NCBI GenBank assembly: GCA_039808845.1
Contig: JBDHTS010000001.1
Location: 1-49,993 of the forward strand
DNA: 49,993 bases
Direction: 5' to 3'
DNA from: JBDHTS01 sp039808845
GTDB taxonomy: Bacteria; Pseudomonadota; Alphaproteobacteria; Micavibrionales; Micavibrionaceae
Position numbers and translations under genes: made by a program. How positions within the stretch are numbered: position 1 is the first letter of the stretch; every line of letters begins with the position of its first letter. A model generated the notes under the pieces. That model was not told the DNA's origin. It ran no database searches and worked only from the letters and a program-made list of their open reading frames with translations. Shown here piece by piece: positions 16,825 through 25,700 of the stretch.

Positions 16825-16882
16825 AATAGCCCGGTTTTTTAGATAGATTTTGAACTGCCCAACAATCGTACCGGATCTCCGC

Positions 16883-18070
16883 CTACGCGGGGATGATGTC
16901 CCTAACTGTTTTGAAAGCGTTGATGGCTTTATCCAGATGCGCCCTCTCATGCGCCGCCGACATTTGCGTGCGGATGCGGGCCTTGTTTTCAGGGACGACG
17001 GGGTAGGAGAAGCCGACGACGTAGATTCCCTGTTTCAGCATCTTGTCGGCGAAGCGGGCGGCTTTCGCGGCGTCGTAGATCATGACCGGGATGATAGGGT
17101 GTTCGCCGGGCAGGAGGTCGAAACCGGCTTCCGTCATCTTTTCACGGAAATAGAGGCCGTTCTCTTTTACTTTGCGGCGCAGGGCCGCGCCGGTATCGGT
17201 GGCCAGCAGGTCCAGCGTGGCGATAGCCGTGGCGGTGATGACCGGGGCGAGGGTGTTTGAAAACAGGTAGGGGCGCGAGCGCTGGCGCAGCCATTCGATC
17301 ACCGCGGCGTTGCCGGAGGCGTAGCCGCCGGACGCGCCGCCGAGGGCCTTGCCGAGCGTGCCGGTGACGATGTGCACGCGGTTCCGCACGCCGAAATGTT
17401 CCGGCGTGCCCGCGCCGGTCTCGCCGATGAAGCCGACGGCGTGGCTGTCGTCCACCATCACCATCGCGTCGTATCGTTCGGCCAGATCGCAGATGGCAGG
17501 GAGGTTCGCGAAGCTGCCGTCCATCGAGAACACGCCGTCCGTCGCGATCAGGCGAAAGCGCGCGTCCGCCGATTCCTTGAGACAGCATTCCAGATGGTTC
17601 ATATCGTTGTTGGCGTAGCGGAAGCGGCGGGCTTTGCACAGACGAATGCCGTCGATAATGCTGGCGTGGTTGAGGGCGTCGGAAATCACCGCGTCCTGCT
17701 CCCCCAGCAATGTCTCGAACAGGCCGCCATTGGCGTCGAAGCAGGAAGAATAGAGGATCGTGTCTTCCAGACCCAGAAAGGCGCTGATGCGGCTTTCAAG
17801 GGTTTTGTGTATATCCTGCGTGCCGCAGATGAAGCGGACGGAGGCCATGCCGAAACCGTGGCTGTCCAGCGCGGCCTTCGCGGCGGCGATCAGTTCGGGA
17901 CGGTCGGCCAAGCCCAGATAATTGTTGGCGCAGAGATTGATGACATTTTCGCCTGATTTTACAGTGATTTCAGCGTCTTGAGGCGAGGTAATAATGCGTT
18001 CGGGCTTGTATAGTCCGGCCTGGCGGACGGTCTTCAGTTCCTGGCGAAGGTAATCGGTCAGCGTCGTCAT
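16883..18070 (-). CDS. kbl: Glycine C-acetyltransferase (2-amino-3-ketobutyrate CoA ligase)
   Basis: Splits 2-amino-3-ketobutyrate with CoA into glycine and acetyl-CoA, the second step of threonine breakdown after Tdh. The 395 residues form a PLP-dependent alpha-oxoamine synthase. Visible landmarks are CANNYLGLADRPELIAAAK, HGFGMASVRFICGTQDIHK, DALNHASIIDGIRLC, VDDSHAVGFIGETGAGTPEH and the PLP-lysine loop GTLGKALGGASGGY. The C-terminal part contains PVMIYDAAKAARFADKMLKQ. Length and motif order are typical. It starts 117 bp before the divergent DEAD-box helicase. tdh, its usual neighbour, lies 1 kb downstream behind the inserted toxin-antitoxin region. Confidence 0.96.
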   Translation of the reverse strand: MTTLTDYLRQELKTVRQAGLYKPERIITSPQDAEITVKSGENVINLCANNYLGLADRPELIAAAKAALDSHGFGMASVRFICGTQDIHKTLESRISAFLGLEDTILYSSCFDANGGLFETLLGEQDAVISDALNHASIIDGIRLCKARRFRYANNDMNHLECCLKESADARFRLIATDGVFSMDGSFANLPAICDLAERYDAMVMVDDSHAVGFIGETGAGTPEHFGVRNRVHIVTGTLGKALGGASGGYASGNAAVIEWLRQRSRPYLFSNTLAPVITATAIATLDLLATDTGAALRRKVKENGLYFREKMTEAGFDLLPGEHPIIPVMIYDAAKAARFADKMLKQGIYVVGFSYPVVPENKARIRTQMSAAHERAHLDKAINAFKTVRDIIPA

Positions 18071-18127
18071 GGCGGGCTCCCTGAAAGCGGCGTCAGGATA
18101 GCATGGCCGTCCAAAGCCTGAAAATAC

Positions 18128-18155
18128 TTGATGTTTTCCTCGATTCTCCTATAGG
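18128..18155 (+). promoter_or_regulatory. Candidate promoter of the DEAD-box helicase gene
   Basis: TTGATG (18128-18133) and TATAGG (18150-18155) are separated by 16 bases. The transcript would start near 18162, right at the ATG of the 8-codon upstream ORF. Confidence 0.45.
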
Positions 18156-18163
18156 GTGCGGGC

Positions 18164-18190
18164 ATGAATATTCGCGCAGACATTCCATGA
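18164..18190 (+). CDS. Possible 8-codon leader peptide coupled to the helicase gene
   Basis: ATG at 18164 opens a reading frame MNIRADIP and a TGA stop at 18188. This stop overlaps the helicase ATG at 18187 as ATGA. The predicted transcription start lies about two bases upstream, so the mini-ORF would be leaderless. The helicase start has no ribosome-binding site of its own; coupling through this mini-ORF would explain how it is translated. Supported by sequence layout only. Confidence 0.35.
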   Translation: MNIRADIP

Positions 18191-19512
18191 CCTTCGAAGA
18201 ACTGGGCCTCGGGCCCGATATCCTGCGGGCGATCGCCGATTGCGGCTATACAAATCCGACCCCCATTCAGGAAAAAGCCATTCCCGTCGTGCTGATGGCG
18301 CGCGACGTCATCGGGCTTGCGCAGACGGGCACGGGCAAGACGGCAAGCTTCACGCTGCCTATGATCGAGATCCTGGCGGGCGGGCGGGCGCGGGCGCGGA
18401 TGCCGCGCTCCCTGATCCTGTCGCCTACGCGCGAACTGGCGGCGCAGATCGCCGAGAATTTCGACCTGTACGGCAAGTATCATCCATTGTCCAAGGCGCT
18501 GCTGGTCGGCGGCGAGTCCATGGGCGACCAGCAGAAGATCCTGGAGCGCGGCGTCGACGTTTTGATCGCCACGCCGGGGCGGCTGCTGGACCTGTTCGAC
18601 CGGGGCAACATCCTGCTGAACGACATCAAGATCCTGGTGATCGACGAGGCGGACCGGATGCTGGACATGGGGTTCATTCCCGACATCGAAAAGATCGTCA
18701 GCAAGATTCCGCCGATCCGCCAGACGCTTCTGTTCTCCGCCACCATGCCGCCGGAGATCCAGAAGCTGGCCGACAAGTTCCTGAGCAATCCGAAAACCAT
18801 CAAGGTCGAGCCGCCCGCGAAAGCGCCGATCGAGCAATTCCTGGTAAAGGCCGGGTCGAAGGCGAAGCGTCAGGCCCTGCGCCAGATCATCCAGCAGGAA
18901 TCGGTGAAAAACGCGTTTATCTTCTGCAACCGCAAGCGCGAAGTGGGCGAACTGGCCAAATGGCTGAAGGGTAAAGGCCTCAACGCCGCGCCCATGCACG
19001 GCGACATGGTTCAATCCGTCAGGACGCAGACCCTGAAAGATTTCAAGGAAGACCGGATTTCCCTGCTGGTGTGCAGCGATGTGGCGGCGCGCGGGCTGGA
19101 TGTCGACGCCGTCAGCCATGTGTTCAATTACGACATTCCGTTCAGCGCGGAGGATTACGTGCACCGTATCGGCCGCACGGGCCGCGCGGGCATGTCCGGG
19201 CGCGCCTGGTCCATCGCGACGGAAGACGACGCAAAGCTGGTGAAAGCGATCGAGCGGCTGACCGGCAAGGACATACCGGTCGTCAAGCTGGAGCAGGGCG
19301 AGGCTGAATCCGAGTCTCGCGAAGAAAGACTGAGGCGGGAACGCGCCGAGCGCCCGCGAAGAGACGAAACGCGCCGCGAGCGTGGAGACCGGGGTGATTC
19401 CCAGCGTCCTGCCAGGCGCGATCAGGCGCAGCGCCCCCGTCCCCCGCGCGAAGCGCCGGATGACGGACCGAATACATTCGGCGACGACGTCCCGGCGTTT
19501 CTGCGGCGGTAG
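18187..19512 (+). CDS. ATP-dependent DEAD-box RNA helicase, RhlE type
   Basis: A 441-residue RNA helicase that remodels ribosomal or messenger RNA duplexes. The start MTFEELGLGPDILRAIADCG supplies the usual Q-motif region with NPTPIQEKAIP; the longer in-frame extension upstream does not resemble the family. Motifs in order: AQTGTGKT (I), PTRELAAQI (Ia), TPGRLLDL (Ib), DEADRMLDMGF (II), SATMP (III), FCNRKREVGELA (IV), SDVAARGLDV (V) and HRIGRTGRAG (VI). The last 80 residues are Arg-, Asp- and Pro-rich, a common RNA-binding tail. Domain order and the long basic tail favour RhlE over DeaD or SrmB. It diverges from kbl. Confidence 0.93.
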   Translation: MTFEELGLGPDILRAIADCGYTNPTPIQEKAIPVVLMARDVIGLAQTGTGKTASFTLPMIEILAGGRARARMPRSLILSPTRELAAQIAENFDLYGKYHPLSKALLVGGESMGDQQKILERGVDVLIATPGRLLDLFDRGNILLNDIKILVIDEADRMLDMGFIPDIEKIVSKIPPIRQTLLFSATMPPEIQKLADKFLSNPKTIKVEPPAKAPIEQFLVKAGSKAKRQALRQIIQQESVKNAFIFCNRKREVGELAKWLKGKGLNAAPMHGDMVQSVRTQTLKDFKEDRISLLVCSDVAARGLDVDAVSHVFNYDIPFSAEDYVHRIGRTGRAGMSGRAWSIATEDDAKLVKAIERLTGKDIPVVKLEQGEAESESREERLRRERAERPRRDETRRERGDRGDSQRPARRDQAQRPRPPREAPDDGPNTFGDDVPAFLRR

Positions 19513-19524
19513 AGGCAGAAATTG

Positions 19525-19630
19525 ACCCCCTCCTCATCACGGGGAGGGCCGGGGCAGGGGGGTACGGACCGATGGTCTTAAAGCCCCTTGGCCTGTACAC
19601 CCTCCCCAACCCCTCCCTTAGGGAGGGGCT
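19525..19630. repeat. GC-rich two-hairpin intergenic repeat, copy 2
   Basis: Begins CCCCCTCCTCATCACGGGGA with GGGCCGGGGCAGGGGGG, then a spacer, and ends with CCCTCCCCAACCCCTCCCT and GGGAGGGGCT. It is the same unit as copies at 9940-10046 (inverted) and 35716-35826 (same orientation). It fills the gap between the helicase and lptD genes. Confidence 0.75.
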
Positions 19631-19735
19631 CTCTTTGGGAGAGAAGAGTTGAAGGAAATATTCATAAAATGGCTTTCGCGCCTTGACGGGGCTGCGTGGA
19701 GATTCCACAATTGCCGCGGGTTCCGGGAGTTTTTA

Positions 19736-21985
19736 ATGCGTTTTGGCAAGACATCCTGTCTTTTGGTGACGACCATTCTGGCGGCGGTGCCCGCGACTGT
19801 CCGGGCACAGGCCCTGACCGTGACGGACGGGCCCGCCCCTTTGAAGCTGACCCAGCTGTCGCGGTCGGACGAGGCGCCGCCGCAACCCATCGGCGGGGAA
19901 CAGCCGGTCGATCTGGTTGCCGAGAATCTGACTCATGATGAAGCCGGGCAAACGATCACTGCCGCAGGGCATGTCACGCTGAAACAGGCGGGGCGCATCC
20001 TGAAGGCGGATCAGGTGATTTATAACCTTGCCACGGATACCGTGACGGCGTCGGGGCATGTGGTGTTCGCGGATAAAGGCGGCGATCTGCATTTCGCGGA
20101 TACGGTCACGCTGAAAAACCAGATGAAGGACGGGTTCGTCGAGGGCGTGCGGTCCTATCTGGCAAAGGGCGGACGCTTTAATGCGGAAACCGGTGAACGC
20201 AAGGATGCGCGTGTCACCACGATGCGCGACACCAGTTTTACCACCTGCGACTGCAAGGCCAGCTATGAGGACCATCCTCCCTGGCGCATCCGCGCCAAGG
20301 AAATCAAGCACGATGAATCGACTCATCGTGTAACATACAAAAACGCGACATTCGATGTATTCGGCGCGCCGGTGCTGTGGACGCCATATTTCTCCCATCC
20401 CGACGGCCAGATCAAACGCAAGAGCGGATTGCTCAGCCCCGTCCTGGGCTATGACAGCCAGCTTGGTGCGAACATTACCCAGCGTTATTACTGGGACATC
20501 GCTCCGGACAAGGACGCCACGCTGGGCGTGATGGCGATGACGGAAGAAGCGCCGCTGGCGCTGGGTGAATACCGGCAGCGTTTCAACAAGGCGGAATTCA
20601 AGCTGAATGGCAGTTTCACATCGTCGTCGCGCACAGACCGCGTCGGAGGGGTAAACGTACGCAAGGATGAAGAGCTGCGCGGCCATCTGTTCGGGCGCGG
20701 GCGATGGGACATCAATGATAAATGGCGTTCCGGATTCAAGGTGCAGACGGCATCGGACGACCAGTATCTGCGTCAGTACGATCTGAGCAGCGAGGACGTT
20801 CTGGAGAACGAAATTTATGCCGAGCGGTTTTCCGGGCGCAATTATGCCGTCGCGCGGGCCATGGCTTTTCAGGATGTGCGGATCGAAGACAAGGCCGACC
20901 AGCCGAATATCCTGCCTGAAGTGGTCGCAAGTTTCCGGGGCGAGCCGAATGCGACGCTGGGCGGACGCTGGGACGCTGACTTTTCAGCATTGGGGCTGAC
21001 GCGGTTCGGAACTGAACAGGATATGAACCGCGCGAGCGGGCGCGTCGGCTGGCAGCGCCGCATGGTCGCCGGCTTCGGCATGGTGACAACGGCGGATGCC
21101 AGTGTGCGGGGGGATGTCTATCAGGTGACGGACCGCGATATCACGAACAGCGATCCCGGACGCGACGGCAACAGCCATGCGGCGCGCTTTCTGCCCCAGG
21201 GGCATGTCGTGACGTCAATGCCGTTCGTCAAGCCGGTCAAAAATATGCAGGCCATCGTTGAGCCGGTGGCCGCGTTGACCGTCTCAGGCAATATCGATAA
21301 TGAAAGCGAGGATGTGCCCAACGAGGACAGCCAGGACGTCCAGATCGATTCAAACTCCCTGTTCCGCGCCAACCGTTTTCCCGGCTATGACCGGATCGAG
21401 GACCGGTCGCACATGGAATACGGTGTGCGGACCGGACTTTACGATAACGGCGGCAGTTACGGCAGCATCTTCCTGGGGCAGAGCTATCGCTTCAACGACG
21501 ACGACAATCCTTTCCCGCGCGGTTCCGGGCTGTCGCGGCAGGCATCCGATTATGTCGGCGAAATCGCCGGAGCGGTGGACAATCGTTACAACCTGAATTA
21601 CCGCTTCCAGCTGGCCAGCGACACGTTTTCGTCCCAGCGGCATGAAGTCGAGGCCAACGCGAACTGGGACCGTCTGCAGCTGGGCGGGCGGTATTTCTAT
21701 GCCAAGGCGCTGGAAGACACCGATATCGAGGAAACGCGCGAGCAGCTGGAAAGCAACGCCACGATCAAGGTGGCGCAGGACTGGAAAATGCGGACCGGCG
21801 CCCTGTACGATTTCGGTGAAAACCAGGGATTGCGCAAGGCGATCCTGGGGGCTGATTATACAGGATGCTGCATGGTGATGTCCCTGACCGCCACGCGAAA
21901 CCTGACGACGGAATCGTCGGGCGACAGCGGCACGGACATCATTTTCAGGATCGGCCTGAAGGGCCTGGGCGACGATGCGATCTGA
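19736..21985 (+). CDS. lptD: LPS-assembly outer-membrane protein LptD
   Basis: Inserts lipopolysaccharide into the outer leaflet together with LptE. The 749-residue form starting at 19736 begins with a signal peptide (MRFGKTSCLLVTTILAAVPA, ending RAQA), with GGGAG upstream; an in-frame TTG at 19649 would put 29 extra residues before it. The N-terminal OstA/LptA-like domain has VDLVAENLTHDEAGQTITAA, GHVTLKQAGRILKADQVIYN and TASGHVVF. Next comes DTSFTTCDCKA, then the LptD signature region FDVFGAPVLWTPYFSHPDG and KRKSGLLSPVLGY. The rest is a beta barrel. The usual downstream surA/pdxA/ksgA genes are not here; the next gene is convergent. Confidence 0.94.
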   Translation: MRFGKTSCLLVTTILAAVPATVRAQALTVTDGPAPLKLTQLSRSDEAPPQPIGGEQPVDLVAENLTHDEAGQTITAAGHVTLKQAGRILKADQVIYNLATDTVTASGHVVFADKGGDLHFADTVTLKNQMKDGFVEGVRSYLAKGGRFNAETGERKDARVTTMRDTSFTTCDCKASYEDHPPWRIRAKEIKHDESTHRVTYKNATFDVFGAPVLWTPYFSHPDGQIKRKSGLLSPVLGYDSQLGANITQRYYWDIAPDKDATLGVMAMTEEAPLALGEYRQRFNKAEFKLNGSFTSSSRTDRVGGVNVRKDEELRGHLFGRGRWDINDKWRSGFKVQTASDDQYLRQYDLSSEDVLENEIYAERFSGRNYAVARAMAFQDVRIEDKADQPNILPEVVASFRGEPNATLGGRWDADFSALGLTRFGTEQDMNRASGRVGWQRRMVAGFGMVTTADASVRGDVYQVTDRDITNSDPGRDGNSHAARFLPQGHVVTSMPFVKPVKNMQAIVEPVAALTVSGNIDNESEDVPNEDSQDVQIDSNSLFRANRFPGYDRIEDRSHMEYGVRTGLYDNGGSYGSIFLGQSYRFNDDDNPFPRGSGLSRQASDYVGEIAGAVDNRYNLNYRFQLASDTFSSQRHEVEANANWDRLQLGGRYFYAKALEDTDIEETREQLESNATIKVAQDWKMRTGALYDFGENQGLRKAILGADYTGCCMVMSLTATRNLTTESSGDSGTDIIFRIGLKGLGDDAI

Positions 21986-22000
21986 AGGGGCACGTTCCTA

Positions 22001-23119
22001 TCACGATCCGTTCTTTTTTTCTTTCAGAGCAGGCGAACCGGAGAGCGTGATCGCTTTCTTGTCTTTTTTGTTCGATGCAGTCAAGACCCGAGACGGGGAT
22101 GCCATTTCGCCTTTCAGACTGAAGATAAAGCTGTTGTAGTTTTTTCCATGCGTGGCCTTACGGACAGTTTCGATGTCTTTATCAGACAGCGCAATATTTT
22201 TAAAAACAGCGGCAGCCGGTCTCGTTTCATTCAGATAGGCGCGGAGCGCGTCCAGAGTGGGCGCGCGGCTGGAGGCATTCACCAGAAAACGGCCATCCCG
22301 GCGCTGGGCCTTCAGAGAAAGAGCGATGTCAGGCGTATGGGTCGCGCGTCCGCGCAAGGCGATTAAATAGGAATCGACCGGTCCGTCGAGGGTCAGCGTG
22401 CCTTCGCGCAGCGAAGCCGGGCCGGAGGAAACGAGGCCGGCGGTCAGCTTGCCCTTGAACGTCGGTCTGTTGTCCGTGCGCGGCGAACCCGAAACGATGT
22501 CAAGCGTGCCCGACGAGCGCGCGATATCCAGCGCGTCGGTGCGGACGCGAAACGCGCCGATTTCACCTTTCGCGAGCCAGCTGCCGTCGCGCTTCCAGTC
22601 GGTGGACCAGCGCGTATCGAAGGTCAGCTGGTTCTGGTTGCCGTAGACGGCGGCATCGATGTGGCGTCCCGCAGTGCTTTCAACCATCTGCATCCTGGAC
22701 TCGATACGGATGGAGCCGGCGTCCGTCATAAGGTCGATGCGCCCGTATTCGAGAATCAGGGTTTTCACCCAGCCCGGAAAGCGGAGGGGCTGGCCGTTCC
22801 AGCCATCGACCGTCAGGCCTTCCGGACCCAGGTCGCCTGTCAGGAGGACATCCTTGAGAACCACGGCATAGGGCGGAAGCGGACTGATGGGGATGCGGAG
22901 GCTGCCGATCGTGCTGAAGCCATCGGGGTCGAGCTTGATGTCAAGGAATTCAGCGCCGGACAGGCCTATTCTGGTTTTACCGATGGAGGATACCTGAAAT
23001 CCCTGCGCCGCCATCATGCGCTTCATCTGATAGACGGACCAGTAGGGCACCGCGAACCATCCAGCCACGGCGATCAGGGCCAGTGCGCAAAAAAACCAGG
23101 GGCGCGACAGGAAGCGCAT
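22001..23119 (-). CDS. Membrane-anchored AsmA-like protein, unknown
   Basis: A 372-residue protein. Residues 7-24 (PWFFCALALIAVAGWFAV) form an uncleaved signal anchor, and the rest is periplasmic with alternating beta-strand character. Segments such as LDIKLDPDGFSTIGSLRIP, LKDVLLTGDLGPEGLTVDGW and GKLTAGLVSSGPASLREGTL resemble the repeated strands of AsmA/YdbH-type proteins that bridge the inner and outer membranes in lipid transport. The C-terminus is Lys-rich. The gene ends 6 bp before parE begins to be read in the same direction: parE is upstream, so the two may share a message. Assignment to the AsmA-like group is an inference from strand pattern, not from a diagnostic motif. Confidence 0.55.
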   Translation of the reverse strand: MRFLSRPWFFCALALIAVAGWFAVPYWSVYQMKRMMAAQGFQVSSIGKTRIGLSGAEFLDIKLDPDGFSTIGSLRIPISPLPPYAVVLKDVLLTGDLGPEGLTVDGWNGQPLRFPGWVKTLILEYGRIDLMTDAGSIRIESRMQMVESTAGRHIDAAVYGNQNQLTFDTRWSTDWKRDGSWLAKGEIGAFRVRTDALDIARSSGTLDIVSGSPRTDNRPTFKGKLTAGLVSSGPASLREGTLTLDGPVDSYLIALRGRATHTPDIALSLKAQRRDGRFLVNASSRAPTLDALRAYLNETRPAAAVFKNIALSDKDIETVRKATHGKNYNSFIFSLKGEMASPSRVLTASNKKDKKAITLSGSPALKEKKNGS

Positions 23120-23124
23120 CGGCG

Positions 23125-25152
23125 TCAGACGTCCAGATCCTGGACGAATTCAGCGTTTTGCTGGATGAACTGGAAACGGGCGTCGGCGTTTTTACCCATC
23201 AGCCGCTCGACCAGATCGTCAACGGTTCCGGTTGAAGGTTCGGAAGATGCCTGAGCATCCAGCGCCATCTCGGCGGTCAGGCCCAGGGCGGCCATCGCAT
23301 CGGGGAGCGTGACCCGGAGCAGAACACGCGTATTGGGGTCCATTGTCGTGTCTTTCAGCTGTTTCGCGGGCATTTCACCAAGGCCCTTGAACCGGCTCAC
23401 CTCGACCTTTTTGTTTTTAAAGGTCGTCTGCATTAGTTCGTCTTTATGCTGGTCATCGCGGGCATAGAAGGAGATAGGGCCGGAGGCCAAGCGATAAAGC
23501 GGCGGCTGGGCCAAATAAAGCTGCCCGCGTTCGATGACCCCGCGCATCTGAGTGTAGAAGAATGTGATGAGGAGCGAGGCGATATGCGCGCCGTCGACGT
23601 CGGCATCCGTCATGATGATGATTTTTTCGTAGCGCAGACTGTCCGGATTGAAATTCTTTCCGGCCCCGGCGCCCATTGCCAGGATCAGATCCTGGATTTC
23701 CTGGTTGGCGCGTATCTTGTCGGCGGTGGCGCTGACCACGTTCAGGATCTTGCCGCGCAGAGGCAGGATGGCCTGCGTTTCGCGGTGGCGCGCCTGTTTG
23801 GCTGAGCCGCCCGCGGAGTCACCTTCGACGATGAACAGCTCGGTGCCTTCGGCCTCGGTCCTGCTGCAGTCCGCCAGCTTACCGGGCAGACGCAGTTTGC
23901 GCGTGGCGCTTTTGCGGGCGAGGTTTTTGTCATCCTTGCGGCGGATGCGCTCCTCCGCCTTTTCGATGATGGCTTCGAGCAGGGCCTTGCCGGATACGGT
24001 GTCGCTGGACAGCCAGTGATCAAAATGATCCTTCATTGCCGTCTCGACCCAGCGCGCCGCTTCGGTTGTCGCCAGCTTTTCCTTGGTCTGGCCCTGGAAC
24101 TGCGGATCGCGGATAAAAAGAGACAGCAGGATGGCCGCGCCGCCGACGATATCGTCCGCCGTGATCTGCGCGGCCTTTTTATTGCCCGTCATCTCGCCGA
24201 AGGAACGGAGGGACCGGCCCAGGGCCGTGCGCAAACCCTGTTCATGCGTGCCGCCAAGCGGTGTCGGAATGGTATTGCAATAGGAATGGATAAAGCCTTC
24301 ACCGTCTTCCGGCCAGGCAATGGCGAATTCCACACGTCCGGCATCTTCCGGCAGATTCGCCTCGCCGCTGAAGGCAGAGGCCGTGATCGTTTCCCGGCCA
24401 TGAAGGGAGGCGTTCAGGAAATCCAGAAGGCCGTTGGGAAACTTCAGAACTTCTTTTTCCGGCACTTTCGCGTCAGACGGAAGAATGGACGGATCGCAGG
24501 ACCAATGGATTTCCACGCCGCGGAACAGATAAGCCTTGGACCGCGCCATCTGATACAGCCATGCCGGCTTGAAGCGCGCTTTTGACCCGAAAATCTGCGG
24601 ATCCGGATGAAAACAGACGGTTGTGCCGCGCCGGTTGCTCACCGCTCCAAGTTTTTCCAGTTTTGTCTGGGGCAGACCGCGCGAATAGGATTGGCGGTAA
24701 AGTTTTTTATCCCGCGCCACTTCGACCCACATCCAGTCGGACAAAGCATTGACGACCGAACTGCCGACGCCATGCAGACCGCCGGAGGTCTGATACGCCT
24801 TGCCGCTGAATTTCCCGCCGGAATGGAGTGTCGTCAGAATAACCTCAAGCGCGGACTTTCCGGGATATTTCGGATGGTTGTCAACCGGGATGCCACGTCC
24901 ATTATCGGCAATAGTCACGGAGGCGTCGGCGTTCAGGATCATCTCAATACGGCTGGCATGGCCCGCCACCGCTTCGTCCATCGAATTGTCGAGGATTTCG
25001 CCCACAAGGTGATGCAGGGCGCGCTCGTCAGTGCCCCCGATATACATGCCCGGACGCTTCCTGACAGGCTCCAGACCTTCCAGAACCTCGATATCGGCCG
25101 CGCCGTAACTGGCGGAATCCGCCTTTTTCCGGTTATTGAAGAGATCCGTCAT
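23125..25152 (-). CDS. parE: DNA topoisomerase IV subunit B
   Basis: ATPase subunit of the type IIA topoisomerase that unlinks daughter chromosomes. The 675-residue length suits ParE of alphaproteobacteria and lacks the insertion of proteobacterial GyrB. The GHKL ATPase shows EVLEGLEPVRKRPGMYIG, LVGEILDNSMDEAVAGHA, IADNGRGIPVD and TSGGLHGVGSSVVNALSDW. The TOPRIM part has EGTELFIVEGDSAGGSAKQA, PLRGKILNV and IMTDADVDGAHI. The C-terminal half has ERGQLYLAQPPLYRL and SRFKGLGEMPAKQLKDTTMD. GyrB is the main alternative, but the spacing TEAEGTELFIVEGDSAGGSA and overall length favour ParE. parC is not in the window. Confidence 0.93.
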   Translation of the reverse strand: MTDLFNNRKKADSASYGAADIEVLEGLEPVRKRPGMYIGGTDERALHHLVGEILDNSMDEAVAGHASRIEMILNADASVTIADNGRGIPVDNHPKYPGKSALEVILTTLHSGGKFSGKAYQTSGGLHGVGSSVVNALSDWMWVEVARDKKLYRQSYSRGLPQTKLEKLGAVSNRRGTTVCFHPDPQIFGSKARFKPAWLYQMARSKAYLFRGVEIHWSCDPSILPSDAKVPEKEVLKFPNGLLDFLNASLHGRETITASAFSGEANLPEDAGRVEFAIAWPEDGEGFIHSYCNTIPTPLGGTHEQGLRTALGRSLRSFGEMTGNKKAAQITADDIVGGAAILLSLFIRDPQFQGQTKEKLATTEAARWVETAMKDHFDHWLSSDTVSGKALLEAIIEKAEERIRRKDDKNLARKSATRKLRLPGKLADCSRTEAEGTELFIVEGDSAGGSAKQARHRETQAILPLRGKILNVVSATADKIRANQEIQDLILAMGAGAGKNFNPDSLRYEKIIIMTDADVDGAHIASLLITFFYTQMRGVIERGQLYLAQPPLYRLASGPISFYARDDQHKDELMQTTFKNKKVEVSRFKGLGEMPAKQLKDTTMDPNTRVLLRVTLPDAMAALGLTAEMALDAQASSEPSTGTVDDLVERLMGKNADARFQFIQQNAEFVQDLDV

Positions 25153-25283
25153 ACTTACGCCAGAATTTTTTATAACAATAAACGTTTATAAGGGCTGTAA
25201 ACCCTTTTGCCTAAAGGCTATCATCCCAAAGCGGCATGAGCCGCACGAGGTTCATTGATTGCATTCCGGGACGTTAAAAGTCA

Positions 25284-25700
25284 ATGCCAGAGAGTAGCCG
25301 AACCCTAGAAGGACTGCCCGATGAACTGCGCGGGCGGATGCCCACCCTTTCCGTGATCGCCATGCCCGCGGACACCAATGCGCACGGGAATATCTTCGGG
25401 GGATGGATGATGTCCAACATGGACCTGGCCGCGGCGCAGCAGGCGATGGAAGTGACGGGGCACGACATCGTGACGCGGGCTGCGACCATTTCGTTCGACC
25501 GGCCGCTGAATGTTGGTGACAAGGCGTGGTTTTATACGGACGTCACGCGGATCGGCACGACCTCCATCACCGTGAAGACGGAAGCCTGGGCCCTGCGCCG
25601 CTCCGTGCATGTGTTCGAAAAAGTGGGCGAGGGAGAATTCGTCTTCGTCGCCATCGACAAGAACAAAAACAAGATCGCCATCGAGCCGGGAAAACCATGA
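25284..25700 (+). CDS. Acyl-CoA thioesterase, YciA type
   Basis: A 138-residue hotdog-fold thioesterase that hydrolyses acyl-CoA to free acid and CoA. Family features are MPADTNAHGNIFGGWMMSNM (the conserved NxHGxxFGG loop with the catalytic Asp nearby, in MDLAAAQQA) and ISFDRPLNVGDKAWFYTDV. The length is normal. No clear ribosome-binding site precedes the ATG. The stop overlaps the start of the next gene (a secreted protein) as ATGA, so the pair is coupled. Substrate range cannot be read from the sequence; YciA-type enzymes are broad. Confidence 0.88.
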   Translation: MPESSRTLEGLPDELRGRMPTLSVIAMPADTNAHGNIFGGWMMSNMDLAAAQQAMEVTGHDIVTRAATISFDRPLNVGDKAWFYTDVTRIGTTSITVKTEAWALRRSVHVFEKVGEGEFVFVAIDKNKNKIAIEPGKP

